From Manihot esculenta (Eukaryota; Streptophyta; Magnoliopsida; Malpighiales; Euphorbiaceae): a stretch of DNA of 64,000 nucleotides. Below are positions 1-15,918 of this stretch, one piece after another (position 1 is the first letter of the stretch; the number at the start of each line of letters is the position of its first letter). The notes under the pieces are model-generated. The model had not been told where the DNA came from, ran no database searches, and saw only the letters and a list, made by a program, of their open reading frames with translations. The DNA is taken from NCBI RefSeq assembly GCF_001659605.2, contig NC_035161.2:37467956-37531955 (forward strand), written 5' to 3'. A program made the position numbers and the translations under genes.

Positions 1-114
1 ATCTGATTCGAAAATTTTCCCGGAAAATTACCTCCTCCAGGTTCAAAATCGTAGTTTTCAGTAAAGAGTACCTTAATCAATAGAAGCTGTAGCCAAAAGC
101 ATCGGCTTGAATCA

Positions 115-982
115 ATGGCATACGAAGGCGATCTCCATCTGAAGGCAACAGAGCTAAGGTTAGGGTTGCCGGGGAGCGATGAACCTCAGAAACAATATAC
201 TCCGAATGCAAGGAGCAACAAAAGAGCCTCACCAGAAATATCAGAAGAGTCTAGGACCAGAAGCAATTCCAGTGCATCGATTGCTGAAAATGGTGACAGG
301 GAAATTGATGCACCTCCTGCCAAGTAAGTTCTTTTACCTTCCATCGAAACGTTTTTAAAGCAAAAAACCATTCGGCGGATGAATGAATACTAACTTTAGT
401 ACGTGTTGGCTACTAATGGGCGCAGGGCACAAGTAGTGGGATGGCCACCTATCAGATCTTATAGGAAAAATTGTTTTCAAACGGAGCAAAATGATGCTAA
501 GGGTTCCTGCATATATGTCAAAGTAAGCGTAGATGGTGCTCCTTACTTGAGGAAGATTGATCTTAAGGTGTACAAGTGCTACCCAGAGCTCCTCAAGGCT
601 TTGGAGAATATGTTCAGGCTAACTATTGGTAAGAATTCGCATATGACATATCATTAGGGGTTTCTTCTTTTCTCTGTGTTGGTGATCTAATTCTAAAGGG
701 TTCATTACAATCTTGCAGGCGAGTATTCAGAGAGAGAAGGGTACAATGGATCTAACTATTCTCCTACTTATGAAGACAAAGATGGCGACTGGATGCTCGT
801 TGGAGATGTTCCATGGGAGTACGTTCTCTCCCGCATAGCTTTCTTGTCTTGCAAGGACTGTCCTTGGTTTATTTGTTCTGAAGACTCACAAGCGTTTTTG
901 TTCTTATTGCAGAATGTTTATTTGTTCCTGCAAGAGGCTGAGAATTATGAGAGGATCAGAAGCTAAAGGATTGAGGAATTGA
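115..982 (+). CDS. Aux/IAA auxin-response repressor
   Basis: Short-lived nuclear repressor that binds ARF factors and is degraded through TIR1/AFB when auxin is present. Exons 115-323, 426-628, 719-818 and 913-982 join into a 193-residue protein with all phases matching. Domain I shows the EAR-type LRLGL (residues 14-18). Domain II holds the degron core VGWPP (74-78). The PB1 interaction region (domains III/IV) follows, with K102 in YVKV and an acidic stretch around DKDGDW (158-162), ending in a basic KRLRIM tail. The short length, the SNKR stretch and the introns fit the IAA1-4 clade of Arabidopsis (family knowledge). The ATG is the first in frame before domain I. Which paralog it is cannot be decided here. 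Positions 1-114 look like 5' UTR. Confidence 0.95.
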
Positions 983-3174
983 GCTGTTTTTATATAAAGG
1001 CTGAGGAAATATTATAATCCACTAAGGTGATGCTGACAAAAACGTATAGAAACATTGAGATTCAGAGGAACATGCATTTGGATTGTGTTTAAAGGATCGA
1101 TCGGAGACAGATTGATCAGATCTTTCTATGGAATTTTGGCTTTCGTCCTCTGGATTTTTTTTTATCTTATTAGAGTTCATATATATACAGGAAAAATAAT
1201 GAAGCAGCAAATTTCAAGATTCAATTGTACAAATTGGGGAAAAACATTACTTAAGATTTCTATATGTATTGATCATTTAGGATTAGAAACACAGTATTAT
1301 ACAATTTTACTTTTTTCGAGAGTTATATGTATTTCAACAGCAAAATATAACTACAAAGTGAAAATACATTTTTTTAATTAAAGATAACTTCATTCCAAGC
1401 CTTGAACGGATATATTCGATATTACATAATGAAATTGTTGTAAAGGTTTACATAAGAAAGAGTCTAAGTGTGTTTGCTGCGAGAGCATGTGTTGTTCTAT
1501 ACATTGCCTTCGCCTTCTTTATTACCTAAGTCATGCTCTTGTGTTCATATTTTTTGTTTGCGAATTTGGTCTATTAGCAATTCTTGTAGGTATTCAGATA
1601 TATACATCCATTCAAAATTGATAAATTATTTAAAATTAAAGAAAATTTTATCTAAAATATATAAGTGCACATATTAATTTAATATTTTATTCTTTAATAA
1701 TTATATATACAAGTAAATTTACATGCTCAAATGTTAGATAAGCTTGAAATCTTATAAGGTACGGAGATATTGACACGTGTGATAGAGTTTGATTTACTGG
1801 AAAAGTTAATGGCTCTTATTAGATCATGAAAATTAAGATTTGAAAAAAATATCATGTGTTTTGTGATTCAATGATGGTTAAAGATACATTCTTGAACGCG
1901 GTTGGTACAGGGTATTTATATACCGACCATTTTAAAACGTTTTGATAAATATTCTTTCAAATTAAATATAAACATGTAGTAGGTATGTCAGGCAGTTCAT
2001 CAATGATAGACTATTGGCTAATAAATACTAAACAGCTTAACCCATATCCTATATATCACGCGGGCTATATCTCTCGGCCGTACTACACATGTAATTATAA
2101 CTCTAAAAAATTCAGATGATTTAAAGAGGTCAATCTATTTGTTCAGTGAGATTGATCTATTTATTTCGGGTACAGTTAAGGTCCGTCTACTTATTTCGAG
2201 CACAAATGATGTAAGACTTTCTACTATATATTTAGATCCAAAAGTCAAATTCTTTCATTTTTCTTATAAGCCTATCATGATTTTCATGGGATTCTGTTGT
2301 TATCATCTTTTATATATATATTCTCTTAAAATCCAGGTAAAAAAAATAATTGTGAAGAATAATAATAATAAAAAAACTAAATACTGGCATCGTATAGAAT
2401 AATTGCAGCAGGGAATTCCCAATATTTCACTAATTACGACAGCAATTTGCATTATCCACGTAAAACAAGTTCATCAAATTTCAGGTCCAAACGTTCGGCA
2501 TTTTTACGTATTAATTTAAAATATTTATTATTATTATTATTATTGATTAAGAATATAGATATATATGTATTTTTAAAAAAATACATAAATATACATATAA
2601 TATTATTTGAACATAGAAAATAATATTTTCTCCATTTTATAATTTTTATTATTCTATATTATTGTCCACTTCTTTTTTATATTATAATAATTATAATTCT
2701 ATTTAATTTTTAAGTAATTTTTAAATTTTTTTAATATTTAATAAAATTTAATATTTTTAAGATAAATATAATTAGAAAGTTAATAAAAAAAATTATCATA
2801 TTTCTAATATGTGGAAAAGTAAAGTGATGCGATAGAGTAATATGTTGAATTATTAAGAATTTAAGAAAAATATATATTTTATTAATTTTATCACTCTATG
2901 CATATATAAAAGATTATTATGTCGGTAATTAAACTTGGACTTGCGTTCGAAAGAAAAAAGAAACTTGGACTTGTTTTTGGATAAACATAGATGGGCCTCG
3001 GCCCAAAATTTGGGGGACTGAATAATGGCCCCTTTCTATGGTAAGCGATTACTCATGCTTCGGGAGTTGAAGAATTAGCAATCGGGGGGCTGCCGGCTTG
3101 ACTTCATCCGTTTCTTGGTTTTCTGGTTTTAGAATCGGTGATTTATAACTTCCCAGTGAGCTCAGCTGCCGAAA
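983..3174. other. Intergenic, AT-rich, no gene seen
   Basis: This stretch holds the Aux/IAA 3' UTR, then AT-rich spacer, then the promoter and 5' UTR of the complex I gene. A short ATT microsatellite lies near 2525-2543. Open frames here are short and show no recognisable domain or codon pattern. The GC content rises after about 2990, where the next gene's leader begins. Confidence 0.7.
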
Positions 3175-7022
<3,848 letters not shown>

Positions 7023-9359
7023 AGTTATGGTAAATGTCATCTCCAATAATGAAAGCTTGGATGTTTCAAATTTACCTGTATCATCCTTGTTTTCCTCGAC
7101 CATTTTTGTGTTTGCCTGCCGGCTTCTTTTCTGCCAGATGCTCAAAATTCGCACTTCACATTGAAGTTATGAAATGGCTTAGCAGTTCCTTGATAAGCAT
7201 AAACTTAAACATTGAGCGGATTGGGGTATAACATGATTCAAAACCATAAAAAAGATGATCAATCTTCATTTCATAGCAGAAATAATGAATAGTGATTATA
7301 GATTTTCATGAGATATTGCCATTCAATAGCACATTCTCCTGGTCGAATTAAACTTTCTGATACTAAGGCTTCAGGGAAAATATTTTTCAGTATAATATTT
7401 TTCATATTTTCTAGTATTTGGGCATTTAAAAAAATTAATTAAAGAAAAATGTTTTTTTTTTAATTAAAAGGAGTATTTTAAAGTAAAATGACTCTTTTTA
7501 AAAGATTTATTTTCTATATTTTAAAAATCTTATTGATATCTTTACATATAAATTTATTAATAAAATTTATTTTTTAATTAAAATTAGACAATGAAATATA
7601 AATTATTTTTTGAAAAATATTTTCCTTTTCATAAAAAATATGTGTATTATACACAAACGAAGCCAAAAATTCCATTTAGGCTTCATATTTCCTTTCCGTG
7701 TGGGACATGTAGAAAGTATCCTGTATTCGTTGTTTTAGTGAATTTCCGAGGAACTGCAGCGGCCTATCCCATGTGGGTTGTAACCAACAGGATTGACAAA
7801 TGTGACGATTCATTGTTCATCTGTATGGGGAATATGGCGATGTTATCATGGCACCTGGAATAAGAATTTTTGTTGAATGGTGTACATAGGTTATGCCGGG
7901 CAAAAAAGTAAAAAAAGATATTTTGAGTGTCGAAAATGATGAGAGACGTGACCATACTAGTCGAAGTTGGAGCCAGCTTGGAAGCGGAGATGAGTTGCTT
8001 ATTGGTCAGAATTGGTTTGGCCAATATCTGGATTGGGTTAGGATTGGAGTTTAGTCAATGGGTAATGAGTATTAAACTTGACAGATTAACGGATTCTATA
8101 CCACTCATCCCTTCTTGTCTAAATTGAGGAATAATACCAGATATATATATAACACTTCGCATGCTGCCCAACCCAGAAAAGATGGCATTCCAGTTGTCTA
8201 TTTTCTTCTCCAGCGTTTGGCATTCTTTTCTGACCCTCCCACCTATGAATTTCATTGATATCACCTTTTTTCTTCTGCGACTAAATAACCTCACGTTCTT
8301 ATCAGTCTTGTTTTGATTTTCCCACCAGAGAGATAAGCGATCTTCTAAGGCTTTGGTATTGGAGAGCCTGTAAAGTCTCCTCTTGAGTCTTGAGTATATC
8401 ACATGATTATTGTGGGGTATATCACATGCGTCTTGAATCTCTAATTGTCCCGTTTTGAAGCCTTACATCTCATCCTTCTTCACCAAAAAAATATTAAAAA
8501 AAAAAACATACTTTTGAAGTAACTTCATGTCTAACCACAATAATTTTCTAACATATTGCCGTCTCTGTGAATTTTATATTCCATCTCCATTAATAAGCTC
8601 TTCTCTCCCAATCAAATTTCTGCCCAGGAATCAATTAGAGATTTTTAAAATAATAACAAAGAAAAAAAAAAAAGTAGAATAGTTGTTGGAATGAAGACAT
8701 GAATAGATCAGCGAAACCAAACCAGGCCCACCCATTACCTTCTTTTTTCTCCCTCCAATGACTTAACCTCCAATAATGATTTAGAAGAAAAACAAGTCAA
8801 ATTGCTTTTCGAAACAAAAGCGGCACCCCTAGACAAAGTAGCACTATCATTTTCTGTTGGACTACAACAGCCATTGCATTGAAGCAACCAACCATTATCC
8901 ATTCTACTTTTGCATTACATTTCCTATGAAATAAACTATTACAATAATATTTATATTTTTATATATATACCCTCTTACCCTTTTTACAAGGTCCCACACC
9001 CACTACCAAAAAATGGCTGCCCCACTAGAAAAGTGCACTCGTCATTTCCCACTATCCCCGCCACTGATACTAAAAAGAAAAGCGCATCAAGTGAGCTTTG
9101 ACAATTCTGCTCTTTCACTTGAATTTTCCAGGACACCAAGGGCCTGCCTGCATTTTTTTAGGCATTGACATCAAACCCTGTTTTGAAAAAAGCTGGAAAG
9201 GAAAGCCAAAAGCAAACAACTATGGCATCTGACTTTGATTGCAATTTGAAAAATTAGCCAACAGATACGGGCGTTGGAACTGGACATACAAGATGTAGGA
9301 CCCTAAGCATATAGTAAACTTTTGACGGGGACCATGGGATGCTTACCCCTTCGTAAGAT
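7023..9359. other. Convergent intergenic spacer
   Basis: The spacer lies between the 3' ends of the complex I gene and the bHLH gene, so it holds both 3' UTRs. It contains a MITE-like AT-rich segment (7366-7664). A moderately GC-rich part at about 7700-8450 has short open frames on both strands that I cannot assign to any family; it may be an old transposon remnant. Nothing else is recognisable. Confidence 0.6.
7366..7664. repeat. MITE-like AT-rich element (candidate)
   Basis: The two ends resemble imperfect terminal inverted repeats. The left end begins GGCTTCAGGGAAAATATT and the reverse complement of the right end begins GGCTTCGTTTGTGTAT. Both ends then contain GGAAAATATTTTTCA. The interior is AT-rich and non-coding. 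I see no clear target-site duplication, so boundaries and class are uncertain. Confidence 0.4.
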
Positions 9360-12300
9360 CTATGACTGGGGATTTGATTCTGGTTTTACAATAGCAGCAG
9401 TATCCGGTGGTTGCGTATGGTAAATTGCCGTTGCCAGTGAGACCGGCATGATACAGAGAGCCTTTGACTGAAGAAATTGCATGGCAGCACCAACATTTTC
9501 TTCCATAAGCTTAGCTACCTGTCGTTCTGTACCATCATTTGACCACTTCTCCCAGGCTGGCTGGTTTCTTCCACCTTCGCCAGTGTCATCCTAATATCAG
9601 GAAGAGCTGGCTAAATGTGAAAACGGTGACATTATGTTATCCTCCACAAACAATATCTATTCTTTATTACCTCAACCGAAGATAGTGGGATATCCGTTAC
9701 AAGTGGTGCGACTGCCCCAGCTCCGCCCAATCTACTCATGCTTAAAACCTGTTAATGATAAATAAACATTAGTCAAACAAAAGGGGAAAAGGTAATAATA
9801 TAAAAATTTCAATTATCACGACATTTTTTTGTGGACACTCCATTAACGAGGCATGCACTACTAAATAAGCCATTAAATATTCAGCCATCTATTGCATAAC
9901 AAAAATAGGTTTTACCTTTGCTAGTTGATATTCAATTTATAATGTCATGTGTAGTGGAAGCAACCACTTATCAAAATTTATGAGCAAATCAACCCGTCAT
10001 ATAACCTGGGAAACTAGACCAGTTCCATCAATTCCTAATCAAAATTCAAAATAGCATCACCAGATACCAAAATCTCTACAGGCAGGGAAACCTCTAAGAA
10101 CCACCATATAGAGACAATAGTGGATCTAAGAATGAATGACACATGGAAAGTATTATCATAATTGGTGTGGAAGGCCACAATCAGTTCTTCTAATCGACTA
10201 ATACCATCAATTCTTGGGCATAAGAGCCGGTCTACATTGGATGAGAGAATGACTTGCTGACATCATCCATCATTTGGGCAATCATTAAAACCATGACAGA
10301 TATAATCAACCATGCTTGAAAAAATAAATTACACTTGGAGAAGGAACACCTAAAAAATATCAAATAATAGTCTTGAGGGCATATATCCAGCTAACAAATA
10401 TGCTCAAAAGCTTATACATCCACGAAGAAGGTTATCTCCTGCTTGACACTTTATACTATGAAAGAGCAGGATTCATCATAGAGAAAACAGCTGAATATAG
10501 ATTTTGCAATTGAAAGGGAAGTTGATAAATACCTTTACTTGGAGCCTTAGGAACTTCACATAATCCACAATTTCATCAAGCATGGCAGCCCTATCTGTCT
10601 GCAAATACACATCAATGATGAAGGGAAGTAGGCATTATGCTTAGAGGAACTTTCTTGTAAATAACTTCAAACAACATATTTCCCTTGATCAATAAAAAAA
10701 GATATTTAAGTACAGAACAAAGGAGAGCTCTATCAAACTATCAAAGTTCTGTCTATCCTTGTCTAGTTGCAGCCAGTACAAAAACCAAATATATAAGGAA
10801 GTTTATGGCTAAATTTCATTTCTTGGACAATTAACAATATATTCTGATAATCCTTGATCGCTTAACAGTTGCCAAAAAATGATACATTAACGTCCAATAA
10901 AAGCCCATAATGTCTGTATATTTCACATGAAGGTCTATAGATGAAAATAATTGCATTTCAAATCATTAAAAAAGGAAAAGTAGTTAGTCACAAAAAATAG
11001 CAACCCTGTCTTTGGAAGACTAGCTGTTTCTACAAAAATTAACTATTTTAGGTGCATTCCATCAGAAAGTAGCATTGAACAAAGGTATATTCATAATTTA
11101 GTTAAAAGTGTTCTCCAAATGGTCAATTTGCAAATACATTTGTTATTTTTTAGATTCTTCTGCACAACAGGAAGGAGAAAAGTTCTTAGTAGTTAGATTT
11201 AAGCATTGTTGAACCTCACTGCTATTCATTCGTGCGTGAGTTTGATTGAACTTCAGTACTATATATGCCTTTGACCAACTCACTGAGTTATGGATATTTT
11301 ATTGGATGATACCTTACTTGGAAGTTTCACTTGTGCAGACCAACGCAAACAGCAGACTCATAATTGATATCTTGGGATCATTCCTGGCCATTATGCAACT
11401 TGCAAGCTATATATTGGCCAGTTTTAGTCTACAATCTCCAGTGCCATAAGGTTTCTAATTTGTTAATATCTCACTTTCATAAGGTTTTCTAAATTTTGGA
11501 AAGGTTTATATTCAGAAAGAAGAGTACAAAGAATTTAGGAGGAAAAAAAATTCATCTATGCCTTTTTCCTAAAGTATGTATTGTTTCACTTTCATAAGTA
11601 GGAGAAAAACATGGAGTACAGAATGCATTGCCTACAAGATGGAGGCTCAAAACATGCTTCAATTAAATTCATCTAACCAAAGAAAAAAAAGGACATCAGA
11701 GAGAAAAGGACACACCTTATTGACACTAGGCACCAGCTCCTGCAAAGCTCTGATTCTTTCAGCTATTCTTTCTCTGCGCAACTGTGCCAAATATTTTGGA
11801 ACCAATAGGTATTTTGTCATTAGTATGAGAAAAAAAAAAAAAATTAAAGAGTCCACAAACGAAAATTTAACATATGGCTCTTGCGCCAAAATCAATCAAG
11901 TGTTCATACTACCATTGATAATGACCTGATAAATTTTTATGTGCAAAGGCTGAAAGCGAAAATCAAAGGTAACCACACTTGTAAAAGGAGAAAATTTATC
12001 AAAAAGGAGCATACAATTTTAACATAATTAATCCATGCTACAACTTTAGGACAAGCTGCCAAATCTCACTCAGAACAAATAGGCTTAACCTAATGAAATC
12101 CTGCACACTGTTTCAAAATGTACTTTAATAATTAGCATGCAGATTAAGTTCATATCAACTACCTTGATTGTTCATTAACATACAGGCCAATCAAGCAAAG
12201 AGAAAACCCCTTTCAAATGCAATTACATCGAAATCACATATCAAGAAGACACCTTAATGAGCATAAGAACCTATATTTTCTTTTGAAAAGGGTTTCAAGC

Positions 12301-14220
12301 TGTGTTTCTTGACTCAATGTTGAGTTTAGTCATTTTGATTGGAATCATGTTATTGTTTTTATTTTTCTTTTTTCCTTTTTTTTTAATTTTAAAAACTGAA
12401 GCTATATCTACACCCTTGACTTGATAATGTCATAGTAATTTTGATGATAGAGCTCTTTTTCTTTCTACATTAGACTTACCCGCTCAGCAATGCTGTGTGG
12501 ATCTGTGGCCTGTCCTCTTCTAGCCCGCACCCTGGGGCGCATTGTGGGTGGATGTGGTGCTGCAGCCAAAGTTGTGGGCGTCGGCTGACTATGAAAAACC
12601 TGCAAAATTATGATAGCTGCATCAGGGAAAAAGTTGAAAAAATGATATACCATTTCACCAAACAACACTGCATCATCTGACTTGCAGAATCCAGCCACAT
12701 AAAAGAGGGAAAGGAAAGAGAACCAAACAAATAAAATAAAAAGAAAACTGATCATGAATTATCAATTATGTAAGAAAGATAACAACATGAAATTAAATCA
12801 ATGGGAATAGGCAATAAGAGAAAAACAACTTATACAGAACTGCAGCAGATTTATCTTTAATGAATAATTGACAGATTCTTTAACCACAATAATTTTCCAA
12901 TTACAGATTTTTTTTTAAAAAAAAAATATTGCAATATAGATTATAAAACAACCATTATGGATGGTGGTTGTTAGCACAGAGAGGTATTTCCCGCCATCAA
13001 AATAGGCTGCACATTGCAACACTGAATGCTTTGGACTACAAGAAGCCATTGCAACACTGAATGCTTTGGACTACAAGAAGCTGAACACATTTGGTGTGAG
13101 ACAAATGTAACGTGACTTACTATCCACCATTAGTATTTGTGATCATAGAACTTATTAATTTGATGAAATTTCATTAAATTATTATGGAGCTTGTTGAGAT
13201 ATACAAGGCAATATGTGCAAAATTACCCAAAAGTGCCCGAAGTTTCTCTCCCTCAAGGATATAATAAAATCAAATAATCCTAACTGATACTGAATCAATA
13301 AAAATCAGATCTAAAGACATCTTCCATTTTCTTCTATCCATGGACTTGAGAGATATTTATTTTTATCTGAGCTTCAAATTCTGAGTTATTCTGATCTTTA
13401 TTTCATAGATATCCGATTCTTAAAAATGAGGCCTACCAATCGCTCCCTAAGAGTCAAAGAGTCAACACAACAGAACCTACTTGTAAGTTGTATTATTTAC
13501 CTTTTCAAATGGAATAATTTGAATCTCATAGCAGTCGGTAATCAACCTACTTAATTTTTCCAATATGACGCTTTCTCTCTTTTCTTCCCTCGTCTCCTCA
13601 GCTTCTAAACTCGCATCTAAAGAACTATACATGATGGTTGGATAAAGAAATACAAAAAATCTCAATTTTTGCAACAATGAATTCTCCTTTGCATCCCCAA
13701 AATTTAAAAAGAAAAATCAGGAAGAAAATACAGCTTGACATTCAAATCATACAAACTCACAACCCTGGCTGAGTATCTTCTATTTGGAACCATTTTCTTT
13801 CACTTCTCTGATTCTCTGTCAAACCAACTAATCACTAACACAAAATCAGTGAGAATAATTACTTACATTTTTCACTGTAGTAGCTCTGCCGTCGACAACC
13901 TCGTCTCGGAATCTCTTCCCGCTTCCTGATGCCTCCTCAGGCTTCAAAAACCCTCCCTTTCCCTGGTCCAAGCTCAGCCCCAACGGGAACCCACGAAAGC
14001 CAGCACCTCCTCCTCCGGCAGCACCACCAAGGGTAGTGATATGGCCAGAACCGTCACCTGAGCTGAGCTGCAGCATCATCGGAGCTTGAGCAGCAGCAGC
14101 AGCCACAGCCAAGCCTGCATCAGCTCCCACTAAGCCAGCCTCACCGGAGGCAAAGTTAGGGAGGCCAAGGATTTCCTGAAGGAAATCATCGGCCGGAGGT
14201 TCCGTGGGGTTATTGGCCAT
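9360..14220 (-). CDS. UNE12: bHLH transcription factor, UNE12/bHLH59 type
   Basis: DNA-binding nuclear factor of the UNE12/bHLH7/LRL-like group. Six exons on the minus strand (13867-14220, 12480-12599, 11716-11781, 10533-10598, 9671-9748, 9360-9590) join in phase 0 throughout into 304 residues. The N-terminus ([13 protein letters not shown], then the LGLPNFAS motif) is typical of the group and is followed by Ala-rich and Gly-rich low-complexity runs. The basic region has H153, E157 and R161, the H-E-R residues expected for E-box/G-box recognition. The helix-loop-helix follows to about residue 202 and continues into [12 protein letters not shown]. The conserved C-terminal tail ([20 protein letters not shown]) is intact. 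Naming rests on the N-terminal and C-terminal motifs and on neighbours, since the Arabidopsis gene lies beside a complex I 24-kDa gene too (from memory). Confidence 0.93.
13012..13081. repeat. 35-bp tandem duplication in bHLH intron 1
   Basis: A 35-bp unit beginning CATTGCAACACTGAATGC occurs twice, head to tail, with no mismatch that I can see. The perfect identity suggests a recent local slippage or duplication. No function is implied. Confidence 0.85.
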
Positions 14221-15918
14221 TAGTTGGACTCGCGTTGCTTAACTTTGCTTGTTGCTTTCGCAGCGAGTACCAGGAACGAAGAGTCTATGCAAGGAAACAA
14301 GCCAAAAGGGTGGCTTTATCCTGGTTAAAAATGTCACGCTTTGCATAAAAGGGTTCCTTTCTTGAAAAATTTACGTGACTGCCCATTTTCTCTCTTTTCT
14401 GTCTTGCTTTCGCAAACGACACCGGTTTGTTACTTTAAATTGCACGTCTAAAGTGAGATTTTTTTTTTTTAAAAAAAATTAGTATTTAATTTATACAATA
14501 TAAAAAAATACATTAACTAATATTTTGATTTTGAAAAGTAAACTCGTTAACGCTATAGAAACTAAATAGTATATATATATATTTTTAAACAGAATTATAC
14601 TTTTTAAGCATTTTATTATTACTATTATTAATAAAAAAAAATAACTAAAACTTCACGCCGATTATCACAAAATTAAGAGTCCATTTATTTATTAATTTAT
14701 ATTTAAAAAATATTTTTTAATGAAATAATTTATTTTTTATTATTTAATTTTAATTTTAAAAATAAAATTTATATATAAAAATCTTAATAAAAATTTGTGA
14801 AAAATAACTTTTTTTTATTAGAAATTTTTTTTATCAATTAAAATTTTAAAGTATTTTAAATTTTAAAATATTTTTTTAAAAAAATATTCATTAAACAAAA
14901 CGGAGCCTAAATGTACCTTCACTGCCAATCAAGTACCACATAAAAGGCATTGCTTTCAAACCAGCTATAAAACAAATCTTAAATTCACTATCTAGATTGA
15001 ATTCTGCTTATTGTCTCGTGATGCATATCGTACCTTTTAAAAAAAAAAATTAATCTCATCCAGAAACACCGTATCTGTAAACTGAAACAAACACCAGTAC
15101 CTACACTTTGTCTAGGATGCTGAGGGTGGTCACCTCCAAAAGAGAAAAAAGAGGGACCTTTTACTGCCCAAACCGGAACAGGGGAAGCAAATCGAAAACC
15201 AGCCTCAGCTTGAACGAAATTCAGAGAGCGAGAGTTGCACTGTAGCATGGGACTAGGTACAAATATATAGCAGTCTAGTCCATTACGAGGTTAGAGAAAA
15301 TGGCAAAGATGATGTAAGTTGCCATTTTCTCCCTTATCCCCTTTGTTCAGACTTCACATCCACAGAGTTGCTCAAGACTATTGACTACATGATTTGCCAG
15401 CCAAGTCCCTGCTATATCAGATTTTTTGAACAGTGGATGTATTTAAAACCGGTTTGCTAGATCAAAGGCCGTAGCCATCATAATCGACATTAGGACAGCC
15501 ACAAGGTTAGAGAATTGCAGTATTTCTTTAGCTTTTAGGCCATTAAGACTTCTTAAGCCTAAATTTTTATCCTTACGACGGATTGAAGAAAATTCCCTAT
15601 TGGATTTACTCAAATGAAACATCCTTCACGTACTACTAAACAATAATGCTCACGTGATCCAAGCTTTTGGGACCATGTAACCTAATTCACAGTTACATAT
15701 ATTTCATTTACAGCCGCACTCAATGTCATGCGGAGGTTAGTTTTCCCTCTAGTGCCAATTACCATAAGCAATAAGCAGCAGTTTCTGGAGTTGCATCAGA
15801 AGCACCAAAATCTGCAGAAGCATTAAAAACACATTATCAGACGTGTTGGTGAACTTTTGTAGCAGAGAATGCTGAAAGTAGCCGTTTACCATTCAAAAAA
15901 TAAGATACCAACTTATTT
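14221..15918. other. Upstream region of bHLH gene and 3' region of TatB-like gene
   Basis: The first part (about 14221-14460) is the bHLH promoter and 5' UTR. A second MITE-like AT-rich tract follows at 14676-14908. From about 15000 to 15918 the sequence is more mixed and probably contains the 3' UTR of the TatB-like gene. On the minus strand near 15770-15830 an acceptor-like TTCTGCAG is followed by about 17 open codons (begins DFGASDATPE), which could be an alternative terminal exon, but I could not support it. Confidence 0.5.
14676..14908. repeat. MITE-like AT-rich element (candidate)
   Basis: The right end, read on the minus strand, begins GGCTCCGTTTTGTTTAATG, like many plant MITEs. The left end (CCATTTATTTATTAAT) matches it only loosely, and the interior is almost pure A and T. 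No target-site duplication is evident. It may be related to the element at 7366-7664. Confidence 0.35.

Noticed and set aside
8055..8402. 115-codon open frame on the minus strand downstream of NDUFV2
   Set aside because: Basic composition but no recognisable motif, no good intron context and no support from neighbours; may be old repeat debris.
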